Shown: in pieces, positions 19,650 to 27,844 of the stretch | How the letters are laid out: each line of letters opens with the position of its first letter | How positions within the stretch are numbered: position 1 is the first letter of the stretch | Origin: Enterobacter cloacae complex sp. ECNIH7 | Lineage (GTDB): Bacteria; Pseudomonadota; Gammaproteobacteria; Enterobacterales; Enterobacteriaceae | NCBI RefSeq assembly: GCF_002208095.1 | Contig: NZ_CP017990.1 | Span: 496,001 to 560,000 of the forward strand | Direction of reading: 5' to 3' | Length of the DNA stretch: 64,000 nucleotides | Translations under genes and position numbers: made by a program | The notes under the pieces: generated by a model | Told to the model about the DNA's origin: nothing | What the model saw: the letters and a program-made list of their open reading frames with translations, nothing else | Database searches by the model: none

Positions 19650-21197
19650 TTATTTCACGGCAGACAGGCGGACATCGCCCACTGCCCGACGGGTTGCATC
19701 GCCTCCCCATACCTGATCGTATTCATAGCCCGTGAGCTGCTTAATCACCACGCGAGTTCTGGCGTCGCAGTCGAGGTAATCACCACCTAGCTTACGACGT
19801 GCTATCTCCTTCAGGAGCAGCCTGTGCGTCTCACGGGTGAGCCTGAACCTGTAGGTGGTAAAGAAACTGACCGCCAGCAGGGCTGCCGTCGCGAAGATCA
19901 TCAGGCCGATAATCGCCCCCAGCGCGCTTTCAGGCTGTGCGCCGCTGCCCTTCACAAAGCCGGACTCCTGCAGCACCAGGCCAATAATCATGATGGCAAT
20001 CGCCACGGTGCTCTTGCGGGTCAGAACCATCACCCCGGCAAAAATCCCTTCGCGGCGCTGCTGGGTCACTATCTCGTCAATATCCGGAATGAAGCTGTAG
20101 ATATTCCACGGAATATAGTAGAGGCCAGAGCGGGCGGCACCGAGCAGAATAAAGAGCGCGGAGAACAGCAGGGGCGGTACCTGCGTTTTAGTGAGGTAGA
20201 CCGTAAACAGGAAGGCCAGCACCAGGAAGATACAGCCGTAGGAGAGCCGCAGGGCGGCAGATGGCGTGATGTTCAGCCGGTTCAATAGCAGCATAAATCC
20301 ATAAGTACCTGGTACTGAGGCAAAGGCTGCAATACTCAGCCAGCCGGAAACCGCCGAGGCGTCCTGGCTGAGGCAATACACGACATAATAGGTGAAGACC
20401 GACCCAAATACGTCCATCGCCGTGAACGAAAAGATATAAATAATAATATGCAGGCGGAACGCGCGAATACGAAAGGAGGAAAAGAGATCCAGCACCAGAT
20501 ATTTAAGGTGATTGAGTAGCCCGCCGCTGCGCTGGTTGTCCACTTTAAAACTGGATTCCTGCTGCACATCCTTCGCTTCCCAGGTGGTGTACCAGGTAAT
20601 AAACACCGCAATGCAGAACACGCAGGAAAATATCAGCCCGGTGAGGGTATAGGTAAACGGATTATCTTTCCCCGTGAAATGCATAATCACGCCCGGAACG
20701 GAAACCGCAAGAAAACCGCCCAGCTGGGAGCAGATCATGCGCACGCCGGACAGGCGGCTTCGCTCTTCATAGCGGTTTGTCATCTCCGCCGCCAGGGTCT
20801 CCCAGGGCACCAGCACCATCGCCGACAGCAGCTCAATAGAGAGGTAGGTGCCCAGGTAGTACCAGTAACCCATGTCCGTCAGCCATAGCAGGGCATACAA
20901 AAACATGAGCGGCGAACTGAGTAATAAAAAGAAGCGGCGACGGCCAAATTTACGCCCGAGCCAGGTATCCCCGAAATTATCCGTGATATAGCCCATAATC
21001 GGGCTTAATAGCGCATCAATGACGCGGGCAATAGCGAATATAGACCCCGCTTCAATAACCGAGAGCCCGCAATAGGTGGTGTAAAAAAAGAGCAGCCAGG
21101 TGCCGATAACGGCGAACGCCCCTCCGCCAAACAGATCGGTTACGCCGTAGCCCAGCGCCACGCCGTAACCCACTCTACGTTCAGTAGGTTTGACCAT
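19650..21197 (-). CDS. GPH-type (melibiose symporter-like) sugar:cation transporter
   Basis: Major-facilitator protein of 515 residues with about 12 membrane helices and the GPH-family features: YGVTDLFGGGAFAVIGTWLLFFYT in the first helix region, and SPIMGYITDNFGDTWLGRKFGRRRFFLL between helices 2 and 3, whose Asp and Arg residues are typical of cation coupling. It is the last gene of an operon with four Gfo/Idh/MocA oxidoreductases (79-nt gap), so it most likely imports their substrate, a glycoside or rare sugar. The longer C-terminal tail of about 60 hydrophilic residues is unusual. Substrate unknown. Confidence 0.88.
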   Translation of the reverse strand: MVKPTERRVGYGVALGYGVTDLFGGGAFAVIGTWLLFFYTTYCGLSVIEAGSIFAIARVIDALLSPIMGYITDNFGDTWLGRKFGRRRFFLLLSSPLMFLYALLWLTDMGYWYYLGTYLSIELLSAMVLVPWETLAAEMTNRYEERSRLSGVRMICSQLGGFLAVSVPGVIMHFTGKDNPFTYTLTGLIFSCVFCIAVFITWYTTWEAKDVQQESSFKVDNQRSGGLLNHLKYLVLDLFSSFRIRAFRLHIIIYIFSFTAMDVFGSVFTYYVVYCLSQDASAVSGWLSIAAFASVPGTYGFMLLLNRLNITPSAALRLSYGCIFLVLAFLFTVYLTKTQVPPLLFSALFILLGAARSGLYYIPWNIYSFIPDIDEIVTQQRREGIFAGVMVLTRKSTVAIAIMIIGLVLQESGFVKGSGAQPESALGAIIGLMIFATAALLAVSFFTTYRFRLTRETHRLLLKEIARRKLGGDYLDCDARTRVVIKQLTGYEYDQVWGGDATRRAVGDVRLSAVK

Positions 21198-21276
21198 AAT
21201 AATATCCAGTGTAGGGTAATGATTAACCTGTTTTTCAGGCCGTATTTTTATTCAAATCTGGACGACACATTACGTT

Positions 21277-22299
21277 CTACTTATTGATTTCTATCCATTG
21301 TCTTAACTGAGATGAGCGATAAATAGCCTCCACAAGGGTGAGTGATTTTCCGGCTTCGCGGATGTCGGTGTATTTCGCGTTTCCGGGATGGGAAATAGCA
21401 TGATAAAAACGGCGGATCGCCTGCTCATGCCCCAGCCCCCAGTAGCTTTTAACCAGACCGTCTGGGGTGTTATCGCTCGCCAGCCTCAGGCGCTCGCCGG
21501 GCGTGATGCGCCAGAGTACGTTGTCGCTGAGCAGCAGCGAGCCCCGTTCGCAGTGGATTTCAAGCCAGAGGGGGGAGTCCGCGGTATTGCAGTTGCTGGC
21601 ATAAAACAGGCCGCGCGCGCCGTTGGCAAAATGCAGCGTCGCCATCGCGCTGTCTTCGCCTTCTGTCACGTCCGCCAGCTCGCCGCGGTCCACCACGCCT
21701 TTCACCCGCGTCACGCCGCCGGCGAACCACTGCATCAGGTCGAGAGTATGGATGGCCTGGTTGATCAACAGGCTGCCGCCTTCCGTTGCCAGCCGCCCGC
21801 GCCACGGGCTTTCGGTGTAGTACGCGCCCGAGCGCGACCACGTCAGCACCGCCTTGATGCTGAGCATTTTCCCCAGCACGCCATCGTCCAGCGCCTGGAG
21901 AATGCCCTGGCTGGTGGGGTTGAACCGGTTCTGATAGCACACGCCGAGCAGACCCGGCGCCTGTTCCGCGGCGAGGGTGATCTCCACGAGCTCGCTGCTA
22001 TTCAACCCCACCGGTTTTTCACAGAAAACATGCTTCCCGGCAGCGAGCGCCTCCAGGATCATGCTCTTATGCTCAAAATGCGGCGTGCAGATGTGGACCA
22101 CGTCGATGGCATCATCCAGCAGCATTTCCCGGTAATCCTGATAGAAGTGACACTGATAGCCCATCGCCAGCTTCAGCCCTTTGCCACTGTCGATATCTAC
22201 CAGCGCGCGCAGCGCGACGTTGGGCATCTGGCGCAACGCGTTCACGTGGCAGCCGTGAATTGCTCCGGCACCGATAACCGCCGTGTTCAGGATCGTCAT
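21277..22299 (-). CDS. Gfo/Idh/MocA-family oxidoreductase A
   Basis: NAD(P)-dependent sugar dehydrogenase-type protein of 340 residues. The Rossmann loop AVIGAGAIHGCH (7-18) and the CEKP motif with Lys95 are present. The catalytic strand reads EGGSLLINQAIHTLDLMQW, giving Asn180, His184 and Asp187. It lies 12 nt after oxidoreductase B and 79 nt before the symporter gene. The set of EKP, N-x3-H and H-x2-D fits oxidation or reduction at a sugar ring hydroxyl (as in 1,5-anhydrofructose reductase, inositol or glucoside 3-dehydrogenases). Exact substrate unknown. Confidence 0.87.
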   Translation of the reverse strand: MTILNTAVIGAGAIHGCHVNALRQMPNVALRALVDIDSGKGLKLAMGYQCHFYQDYREMLLDDAIDVVHICTPHFEHKSMILEALAAGKHVFCEKPVGLNSSELVEITLAAEQAPGLLGVCYQNRFNPTSQGILQALDDGVLGKMLSIKAVLTWSRSGAYYTESPWRGRLATEGGSLLINQAIHTLDLMQWFAGGVTRVKGVVDRGELADVTEGEDSAMATLHFANGARGLFYASNCNTADSPLWLEIHCERGSLLLSDNVLWRITPGERLRLASDNTPDGLVKSYWGLGHEQAIRRFYHAISHPGNAKYTDIREAGKSLTLVEAIYRSSQLRQWIEINK

Positions 22300-22311
22300 T
22301 ATCGCCTCCCG

Positions 22312-23379
22312 TTATTCCGTTGCGTTGGCCAGCATCTGAGCCTTCACGCAGAGCTCCGCCGCTTTGAAAGCGTGCGCCTGCGTCATGGCGTTTTCGGTTC
22401 GATGCAGACAGTCGAGGATCAGTTCGCCAAAGAACGGGAACCCGACCTCCCCGGCGACCGGATAGCGGAATTCTCCCTCCTTATTGACGAGATAAACCAC
22501 GTCCTGCTCGCCGCGGGTGAGATCGACATATTTGCGGATTTCGATATAGCCTTCGGTGCCGAGCAGCGTCAGGCGGCCGTCGCCCCACGTAGAAAGCCCG
22601 TCCGGCGTAAACCAGTCGCAGCGGAAATAACCGCTGGCACCGTTTTCGCCCCTGATTGTTGCGTCGCCAAAATCTTCAAATGCCGGATGCTGCGGATGGT
22701 TGAAATTGCGTGCCTGGCTGGCGACCACGGTGGCGTTACTGTTGTCCGTGTAGAAGAGAAATTGCTCAATCTGGTGGCTACCGATGTCGCACAGAATGCC
22801 GCCGAAATAGCGTCGATCGTAGAACCAGTCCGGGCGACCGGTTCCTTCCCGGTGCGGGCCTGTCCCCAATGTTTGCACGACGCGGCCAATGGCCCCCTGC
22901 TGCACCAGCTGTCCGACAAATACCGCGCTCTCCACGTGCAGACGTTCGCTGTAGTACACCGCGTATTTCCGCCCGGTTTTTGCCACCATCGCTTTGGCAT
23001 CGGCCAGCTGTTCAAGGGTGGTGAGCGGCGCTTTATCCGTGAAGTAGTCCTTGCCTGCGGCCATTATTTTCAGCCCCAGCGCGCAGCGCTCGGAAGGGAT
23101 GGCCGCACCCGCAACCAGGCGCACCTCGTCGTCGTTGAGTATCACCTCCAGCGACTCTGCCACTTTTGCCTGCGGGTACTGCTGGATAAATTTGTCCACT
23201 TTGGCCGGATCGGGGTCGTACACCCATTTCAGGGTGGCCCCGGCTTCTATCAGGCCGTTACTCATCCCGTAGATATGGCCGTGGTCGAGCGCGGCGGCGG
23301 CAAAAACAAACTCTCCTTCCCTGACAACGGGCTGCGGTTTGCCCACCGGGGCGTAGTTCATTCCGTCATTCTTGTTCAT
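22312..23379 (-). CDS. Atypical Gfo/Idh/MocA-family oxidoreductase B
   Basis: Protein of 355 residues that keeps the family fold but not the usual motifs. The Gly-rich loop is replaced by FAAAALDHGHIYGMSNG (26-42). The EKP motif reads TDKAPLT, with Lys116. The catalytic strand reads GGILCDIGSHQIEQF, with Asp198 and His202. About 25 extra residues precede the Rossmann fold. It has a good ribosome site (AAGGAG). It may still bind NAD(P), or may have become an isomerase, hydratase or lyase acting on a keto-sugar; members with this DHGH type occur in sugar-acid loci. Only the fold assignment is firm. Confidence 0.8.
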   Translation of the reverse strand: MNKNDGMNYAPVGKPQPVVREGEFVFAAAALDHGHIYGMSNGLIEAGATLKWVYDPDPAKVDKFIQQYPQAKVAESLEVILNDDEVRLVAGAAIPSERCALGLKIMAAGKDYFTDKAPLTTLEQLADAKAMVAKTGRKYAVYYSERLHVESAVFVGQLVQQGAIGRVVQTLGTGPHREGTGRPDWFYDRRYFGGILCDIGSHQIEQFLFYTDNSNATVVASQARNFNHPQHPAFEDFGDATIRGENGASGYFRCDWFTPDGLSTWGDGRLTLLGTEGYIEIRKYVDLTRGEQDVVYLVNKEGEFRYPVAGEVGFPFFGELILDCLHRTENAMTQAHAFKAAELCVKAQMLANATE

Positions 23380-23390
23380 GGTGTCACTCC

Positions 23391-24560
23391 TTAGTCCAGA
23401 TCTTTGCCAAGGGGAATCGCGCCCACTTCGCTGAAGTTGGCGACGCTTGCGGATTTTTCATAAAAACGAGGGGCGAGGGCGTTCGTCCCGCCGGTGCGGT
23501 AAAACGGGTCATCGCGCTGAATCGGCAGCGAGACCACGCTGCGGGTAATGGCGGATTTATAGATCGCGGTAATCAGCTCCAGCGAGCGTTTGCCCTGCAG
23601 GCCATCCACCAGCGGCGCCGTGCCGTGCTCGATGGCGTAAAGCAGGTCGTCGATCTGCCCGGCGTGCAGCGTCCATTCGAGCTTCGGCGTCTGCTGAAAC
23701 ACCGCGTCGAGCTGCGCTTCTCGCTGCTGATCGTGGATTTCCTGCGGGAAGCCGTTATCGGCGCTGACGCTGGCAAAAGCCTGCCACGGCGCGGAGATAC
23801 GCGCTTTATCGCCCTGAATGATCATTTTCTGATCTTCGCCGTGATGCACGACCGAGGCGGTTAGCTGGGTGAGGGCACCGCTGGGGTATTTGAAGATCGC
23901 GGCGCTGAGGTCTTCAACTTCCGCGTTGTCGTGCGCCACGTTGGTCATCATCGCCACCACTTCGGACGGGAAGCCGAGCATCCACTGAATGGCGTCGATG
24001 TGGTGTACCGCGTGGTTAAGGGTGCAGCCGCCACCCTCTTTTTCCCAGGTACCGCGCCACCACAGGTCGTAGTAGCAGTGTCCGCGCCACCAGAACGAAT
24101 CCACCTGCGCATGACAGATTTTTCCCGCGAGGCCGGAATCGAGCGCTGCTTTCAGACGCCAGAAGGCATCGGTAAAGCGGTTCTGTGCAATGATGGCGAG
24201 CGTTTTGCCGCTGGCCTGTTGCGCGGCGATCATCGCGTCGCACTCCTCCAGCGAGGCGGCCATCGGTTTTTCGCACAGCACGTGGCAGCCCGCGTTCAGG
24301 GCATCAATGCCGATCTCTGCGTGGACGTAGGGCGGCGTGCAGACATCGACGATGTCAATATCCGGCTCTGATGCCAGCATCTGCTGGTGGCTGTCATACA
24401 CGCGGGCGTCCGTCAGGCCGTAGCGCGTTTTTTTCTCGTGGGCTTTTTCCGGGTAGATATCTACCAGCGCGACGATCCGGCAGCGCTGGCCAAACTGCAA
24501 ATAACCCTGAATATGGTTATGCGAGATATTCCCTGTTCCCACAATAGCGACATTTAACAT
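23391..24560 (-). CDS. Gfo/Idh/MocA-family oxidoreductase C
   Basis: Protein of 389 residues with Rossmann loop AIVGTGNISHNHI (5-17), LCEKP with Lys98, and catalytic strand EGGGCTLNHAVHHIDAIQW (Asn182, His186, Asp189). A Trp-rich loop just before it (SFWWRGHCYYDLWWRG, 155-170) is likely to line the substrate pocket and suggests an aromatic platform for a sugar ring. The C-terminal tail after residue 350 (RDDPFYRTGGTNALAPRFYEK) is long and Pro/Arg-rich. It lies 16 nt after oxidoreductase D and 11 nt before B. Substrate unknown. Confidence 0.87.
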   Translation of the reverse strand: MLNVAIVGTGNISHNHIQGYLQFGQRCRIVALVDIYPEKAHEKKTRYGLTDARVYDSHQQMLASEPDIDIVDVCTPPYVHAEIGIDALNAGCHVLCEKPMAASLEECDAMIAAQQASGKTLAIIAQNRFTDAFWRLKAALDSGLAGKICHAQVDSFWWRGHCYYDLWWRGTWEKEGGGCTLNHAVHHIDAIQWMLGFPSEVVAMMTNVAHDNAEVEDLSAAIFKYPSGALTQLTASVVHHGEDQKMIIQGDKARISAPWQAFASVSADNGFPQEIHDQQREAQLDAVFQQTPKLEWTLHAGQIDDLLYAIEHGTAPLVDGLQGKRSLELITAIYKSAITRSVVSLPIQRDDPFYRTGGTNALAPRFYEKSASVANFSEVGAIPLGKDLD

Positions 24561-24576
24561 CGTTTCTTCTCCGGAG

Positions 24577-25728
24577 TTACCAGGTGCCAGAGGCGTCCAG
24601 CGTGACGCTGGCTGTCTCTTTTGCCACTGAGGTGCTGATGCGTTGTTGAAGCAGGCGCAGATACTGTTTCTCGTTGAGCGGGAGTTCGACCCAGTCGTCT
24701 GTCCAGGTGGAGAGGTGCATTGCGTTGGAGAGCGTCAGCCCGTGGATCCCTTCCAGACCCGGCGCAATGAGCGGCTCGCCGCGCAGGATGGCGGCACAGA
24801 AGTTGGCGGTAATGACGTGGTGTTCGCTGCATTCCGCGGCCACGGGAAGCGTGACCTCCCAGCACTCAGGTTCACCAAAACCGTTTTGCCAGCGGGCGTT
24901 GAAGGCGGTTTCTGATTCACGCAGCCGCCAGTAGCGCAGCTTGCCCTCTTCGACGACCACCTTGCCGCGATCGCCGACGATTTCCAGCCGGTTGGTTCCC
25001 GGCGTTTCCGCCACGGTGGTGATAAACACGCCCGTCGCGCCGTTGGCATACTCGGCGTAGGCGGTAACCTCGTCTTCCACTTCGATATCGCGATGCTTGC
25101 CGAACTGGCAGAACGCGCGCAGGCGGACCGGCATGCCGACCAGCCACTGCCAGAGATCGAGCTGGTGCGGGTCCTGGTTGAGCAGCACGCCGCCGCCTTC
25201 TCCTTTCCAGGTGGCGCGCCAGCCGCCGGAGTTGTAGTAGCTCTGCGAGCGATACCAGTTGGTGATGATCCAGTTGGAGCGGCGGATCTCACCCAGCTCG
25301 CCGCTGTCGATCAGATCTTTCACCTTCTGATAGAGCGGATTCGGGCGCTGGTTGTACATGATGCCGAACACCACATCGCACTCCCGGGCGCAGGCATTCA
25401 TCTCCTGTACCTGGGCGGTGTACACGCCCGCCGGTTTTTCACACAGGGTGTGGATGCCGTTGCGCATCGCCAGCATCGACAGGCGCGGATGTTCGTAGTG
25501 CGGCGTGGCGACAATCACCGCGTCGATAAGCCCGCTCTGGAGCATCTCCTGCGCGTCGCTGAATAATGGGAGGGTACCGACCAGCTGGCGGATAGCGGGA
25601 TGCTTTTCCGGCGCATTATCACAAACCGCGGCCAGGCAGGCGTCGCTGACTGTACCCGCCAGTAAATAACGCGCGTGGACCGTACCGATATTACCTATTC
25701 CAATAATGCCAAAACGTACCTTCTCCAT
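24577..25728 (-). CDS. Gfo/Idh/MocA-family oxidoreductase D
   Basis: First gene of the - strand operon, 383 residues. The Rossmann loop GIIGIGNIGTVHA (7-19), LCEKP with Lys98, and EGGGVLLNQDPHQLDLWQW (Asn184, His188, Asp191) are all present. It shares the W-x-x-x-W-x-x-EGGG pattern with oxidoreductase C. The start at 25728 (MEKVRFGIIG) has AAGGTG upstream; the longer reading has 63 residues that fit no family. The operator region for the divergent LacI-type regulator lies just upstream. Substrate unknown. Confidence 0.87.
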   Translation of the reverse strand: MEKVRFGIIGIGNIGTVHARYLLAGTVSDACLAAVCDNAPEKHPAIRQLVGTLPLFSDAQEMLQSGLIDAVIVATPHYEHPRLSMLAMRNGIHTLCEKPAGVYTAQVQEMNACARECDVVFGIMYNQRPNPLYQKVKDLIDSGELGEIRRSNWIITNWYRSQSYYNSGGWRATWKGEGGGVLLNQDPHQLDLWQWLVGMPVRLRAFCQFGKHRDIEVEDEVTAYAEYANGATGVFITTVAETPGTNRLEIVGDRGKVVVEEGKLRYWRLRESETAFNARWQNGFGEPECWEVTLPVAAECSEHHVITANFCAAILRGEPLIAPGLEGIHGLTLSNAMHLSTWTDDWVELPLNEKQYLRLLQQRISTSVAKETASVTLDASGTW

Positions 25729-25802
25729 GTCACACCTTAATTTCAGTTGAAATGAGTGATGACCGGAAAATAGGAAAGGGGAGCGGTAGCGACAATGTGT
25801 TT

Positions 25803-25820
25803 TTGTGAGAATACTCGCAA
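25803..25820. promoter_or_regulatory. Candidate LacI-type operator 1
   Basis: TTGTGAG-AATA-CTCGCAA, an inverted repeat with one mismatch in seven, in the gap between the oxidoreductase operon and the divergent LacI-type regulator. Confidence 0.45.
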
Positions 25821-25875
25821 GGTGATTAAGTAATCTCCAGACGTTCAGAAATTTGGTTTTAAAATCAAAGGACTG

Positions 25876-25897
25876 TTTCTGCAAATATTTGCAAAAA
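25876..25897. promoter_or_regulatory. Candidate LacI-type operator 2
   Basis: TTTCTGCAAAT and ATTTGCAAAAA form a 22-bp inverted repeat with one mismatched pair; the inner 14 bp (TGCAAATATTTGCA) are perfectly symmetric. It lies 23 nt before the regulator start, a place that suits autoregulation and control of the divergent operon. Confidence 0.6.
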
Positions 25898-25920
25898 CTG
25901 AATGAGAGCGAGGTCACACT

Positions 25921-26979
25921 ATGCCGGGCAGGTTAAAAATGGAGGAAATTGCGGCCCTGACGGGCTATTCCGTCAGCACGGTTTCGCGGGTATTAAGCGG
26001 CAAGTCTTACACCAGCGACAAAGCCAGGGAGGCGATTGTTCGCACCGCGCGGGAGCTCGGTGTGCTGGAGTCTATGGCGAGCGGAAGACTGTTAGTTAAC
26101 GGTATCGCTGTTTTTGCACCGGAGAGAACCTTTCAGGGACGCGGAGATATTTTTTATCTGGAAGTGACGAAAGGAATTGCTGAAGCCTGCGCGCGGCATA
26201 ATGTGTGGGTCACGTGCTGCGGTTTAGAAGAGCAGCACGCCGATGTGAAAGTCTTTCTGGAAAAGGCCAGCCATAAGAATATCAACGCGATAATTATTAT
26301 AGGCACTGATGATTCCACCATATTTAAACTGGCGAGCACGCTGAATAAGCCCTGCGTCTTAATTAATTCCGTTGACCGGGATCGGGTGCTGGATGCCGTG
26401 TCACCCGACCACCGGGCAATTGGCTTCACCGCCATGCAGTACCTTTTTGAGGAGGGGCATCGCCGGGTGCTCACGCTCACCTGCCTGCGGCGGGATACGC
26501 TGTACGCGCGTCTGGACGGCATTAAAGAGGCGTATCGCCATTTTCACGTGGCCTTTGATCCTCAGCACGATTTGCTCGTGACGGAATGGTTTACGGCAGA
26601 CGAGGCCGAGCGGGCGCTGGATGCGTGGCTGATGACGCATGACCGCTCCCGGTGGCCGGAGGTGATTTTTCCGAACAGTACCAGCATGACGGAAGGGGTG
26701 ATCAGGGCGTTAACGAGACACGGGCTACGCATTCCGGAAGACATTTCGCTCATCACGACCGATTTTGCATGGAATTTAGCGCACCGTCTGGAAAAACCGG
26801 TTACCGGCGTCACGGTGCCCTGCCGCGAGCTGGGGATTGAGGCCGTTCATCTGCTGCAAACGCGGCTGAACCGTCCTCAGGCGCCTGTCTTTAACCTGCT
26901 GTTGCAGGGTAAAGTAATGGATAACGGTTCGGTCAGTAACGCCACGCGCCACGCGGCGCGCGTGGCGCTGGACCAATAA
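25921..26979 (+). CDS. LacI-family transcriptional regulator
   Basis: Regulator of 352 residues. The N-terminal LacI helix-turn-helix is clear (MEEIAALTGYSVSTVSRVLSG, residues 7-27, then the hinge KAREAIVRTARELGV). The rest is a periplasmic-binding-protein-like sugar sensor (FYLEVTKGIAEACARHNVWV, NAIIIIGTDD, EEGHRRVLTLT, PEDISLITTDF). It is divergent from the four-oxidoreductase operon, and two palindromes lie in the gap, so it most likely represses that operon until the sugar appears. It ends on the base before the msrA stop on the other strand. Inducer unknown. Confidence 0.9.
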   Translation: MPGRLKMEEIAALTGYSVSTVSRVLSGKSYTSDKAREAIVRTARELGVLESMASGRLLVNGIAVFAPERTFQGRGDIFYLEVTKGIAEACARHNVWVTCCGLEEQHADVKVFLEKASHKNINAIIIIGTDDSTIFKLASTLNKPCVLINSVDRDRVLDAVSPDHRAIGFTAMQYLFEEGHRRVLTLTCLRRDTLYARLDGIKEAYRHFHVAFDPQHDLLVTEWFTADEAERALDAWLMTHDRSRWPEVIFPNSTSMTEGVIRALTRHGLRIPEDISLITTDFAWNLAHRLEKPVTGVTVPCRELGIEAVHLLQTRLNRPQAPVFNLLLQGKVMDNGSVSNATRHAARVALDQ

Positions 26980-27621
26980 TTACGCCAGCTGTGGCGGCAG
27001 GCAGACGCCGATGCCCCCAATACCGCAGTAGCCGTACGGGTTTTTATGCAGATACTGCTGGTGGTCGTCCTCGGCATAGTAGAACGGTTTCGCGGTGGTG
27101 ATTTCGGTCGTCACCTCGCGCGTATCGCCCGCTTCACGCATGGCCTGCTGGAAACGCTCAAGGCTGGCGCGCGCGGCGGCATCCTGTTCGGGCGTGAGCG
27201 GATAAATAGCCGAACGGTACTGTGTGCCGTGGTCGTTGCCCTGACGCATGCCCTGCGCCGGGTCGTGGTTCTCCCAGAAGACCTGCAGCAGCTGTTCATA
27301 GCTGATTACCGCAGGGTCATAGACCACGCGCACCGCTTCCGCATGCCCGGTTTCGCCGGAGCAGACTTCGCGATAGGTAGGGTTCGGCGTGTAGCCGCCC
27401 GTATAGCCAGCCGCCGTGCTGTAAACGCCGGGCAGCTGCCAGAAGAGGCGCTCAACGCCCCAGAAACAGCCCATGGCGAACAGGGCGATTTCCATTCCCT
27501 CCGGCACGTTGGTCATGGAATGGTTATTGACGGCGTGTAAGGTCGCCACAGGCATAGGGGTGTTGCGTCCCGGTAATGCATCAGCTTGTGAAACCAGATG
27601 CTTTTTGTCGAATAAACTCAC
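26980..27621 (-). CDS. msrA: Peptide-methionine (S)-S-oxide reductase MsrA
   Basis: Cytoplasmic repair enzyme of 213 residues that reduces the S-epimer of methionine sulfoxide in proteins, recycled by thioredoxin. The catalytic motif [11 protein letters not shown] holds the sulfenic-acid Cys (residue 52), and [17 protein letters not shown] and [12 protein letters not shown] hold the recycling Cys residues. Length and sequence match E. coli MsrA. It is divergent from tamA, as in E. coli, and abuts the LacI-type regulator tail to tail. Confidence 0.97.
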   Translation of the reverse strand: MSLFDKKHLVSQADALPGRNTPMPVATLHAVNNHSMTNVPEGMEIALFAMGCFWGVERLFWQLPGVYSTAAGYTGGYTPNPTYREVCSGETGHAEAVRVVYDPAVISYEQLLQVFWENHDPAQGMRQGNDHGTQYRSAIYPLTPEQDAAARASLERFQQAMREAGDTREVTTEITTAKPFYYAEDDHQQYLHKNPYGYCGIGGIGVCLPPQLA

Positions 27622-27844
27622 GATGGGGCCTCCCGGGGTGCGATGTTTCAGTTAAGGTTGTCACGAAGCGTTTAATTGAACACAATAAATGCGCTGAATC
27701 AGTCTAGATTTAATCATAAGAAATATTTGGGTGTTACACCCATTTTCAACCCGCGATTCGGGTTTTTGGCTACAGGCCGTATTTTGCCGCGGAGCGGCAC
27801 TTCATTTGCTTCCAGGGTGGAAACAGGGATATTCAGGAGAAAAC

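Noticed and set aside
21388..23394. 668-codon + strand open frame
   Set aside because: It runs antisense through two oxidoreductase genes with clear motifs. It is an artefact of high GC third positions.
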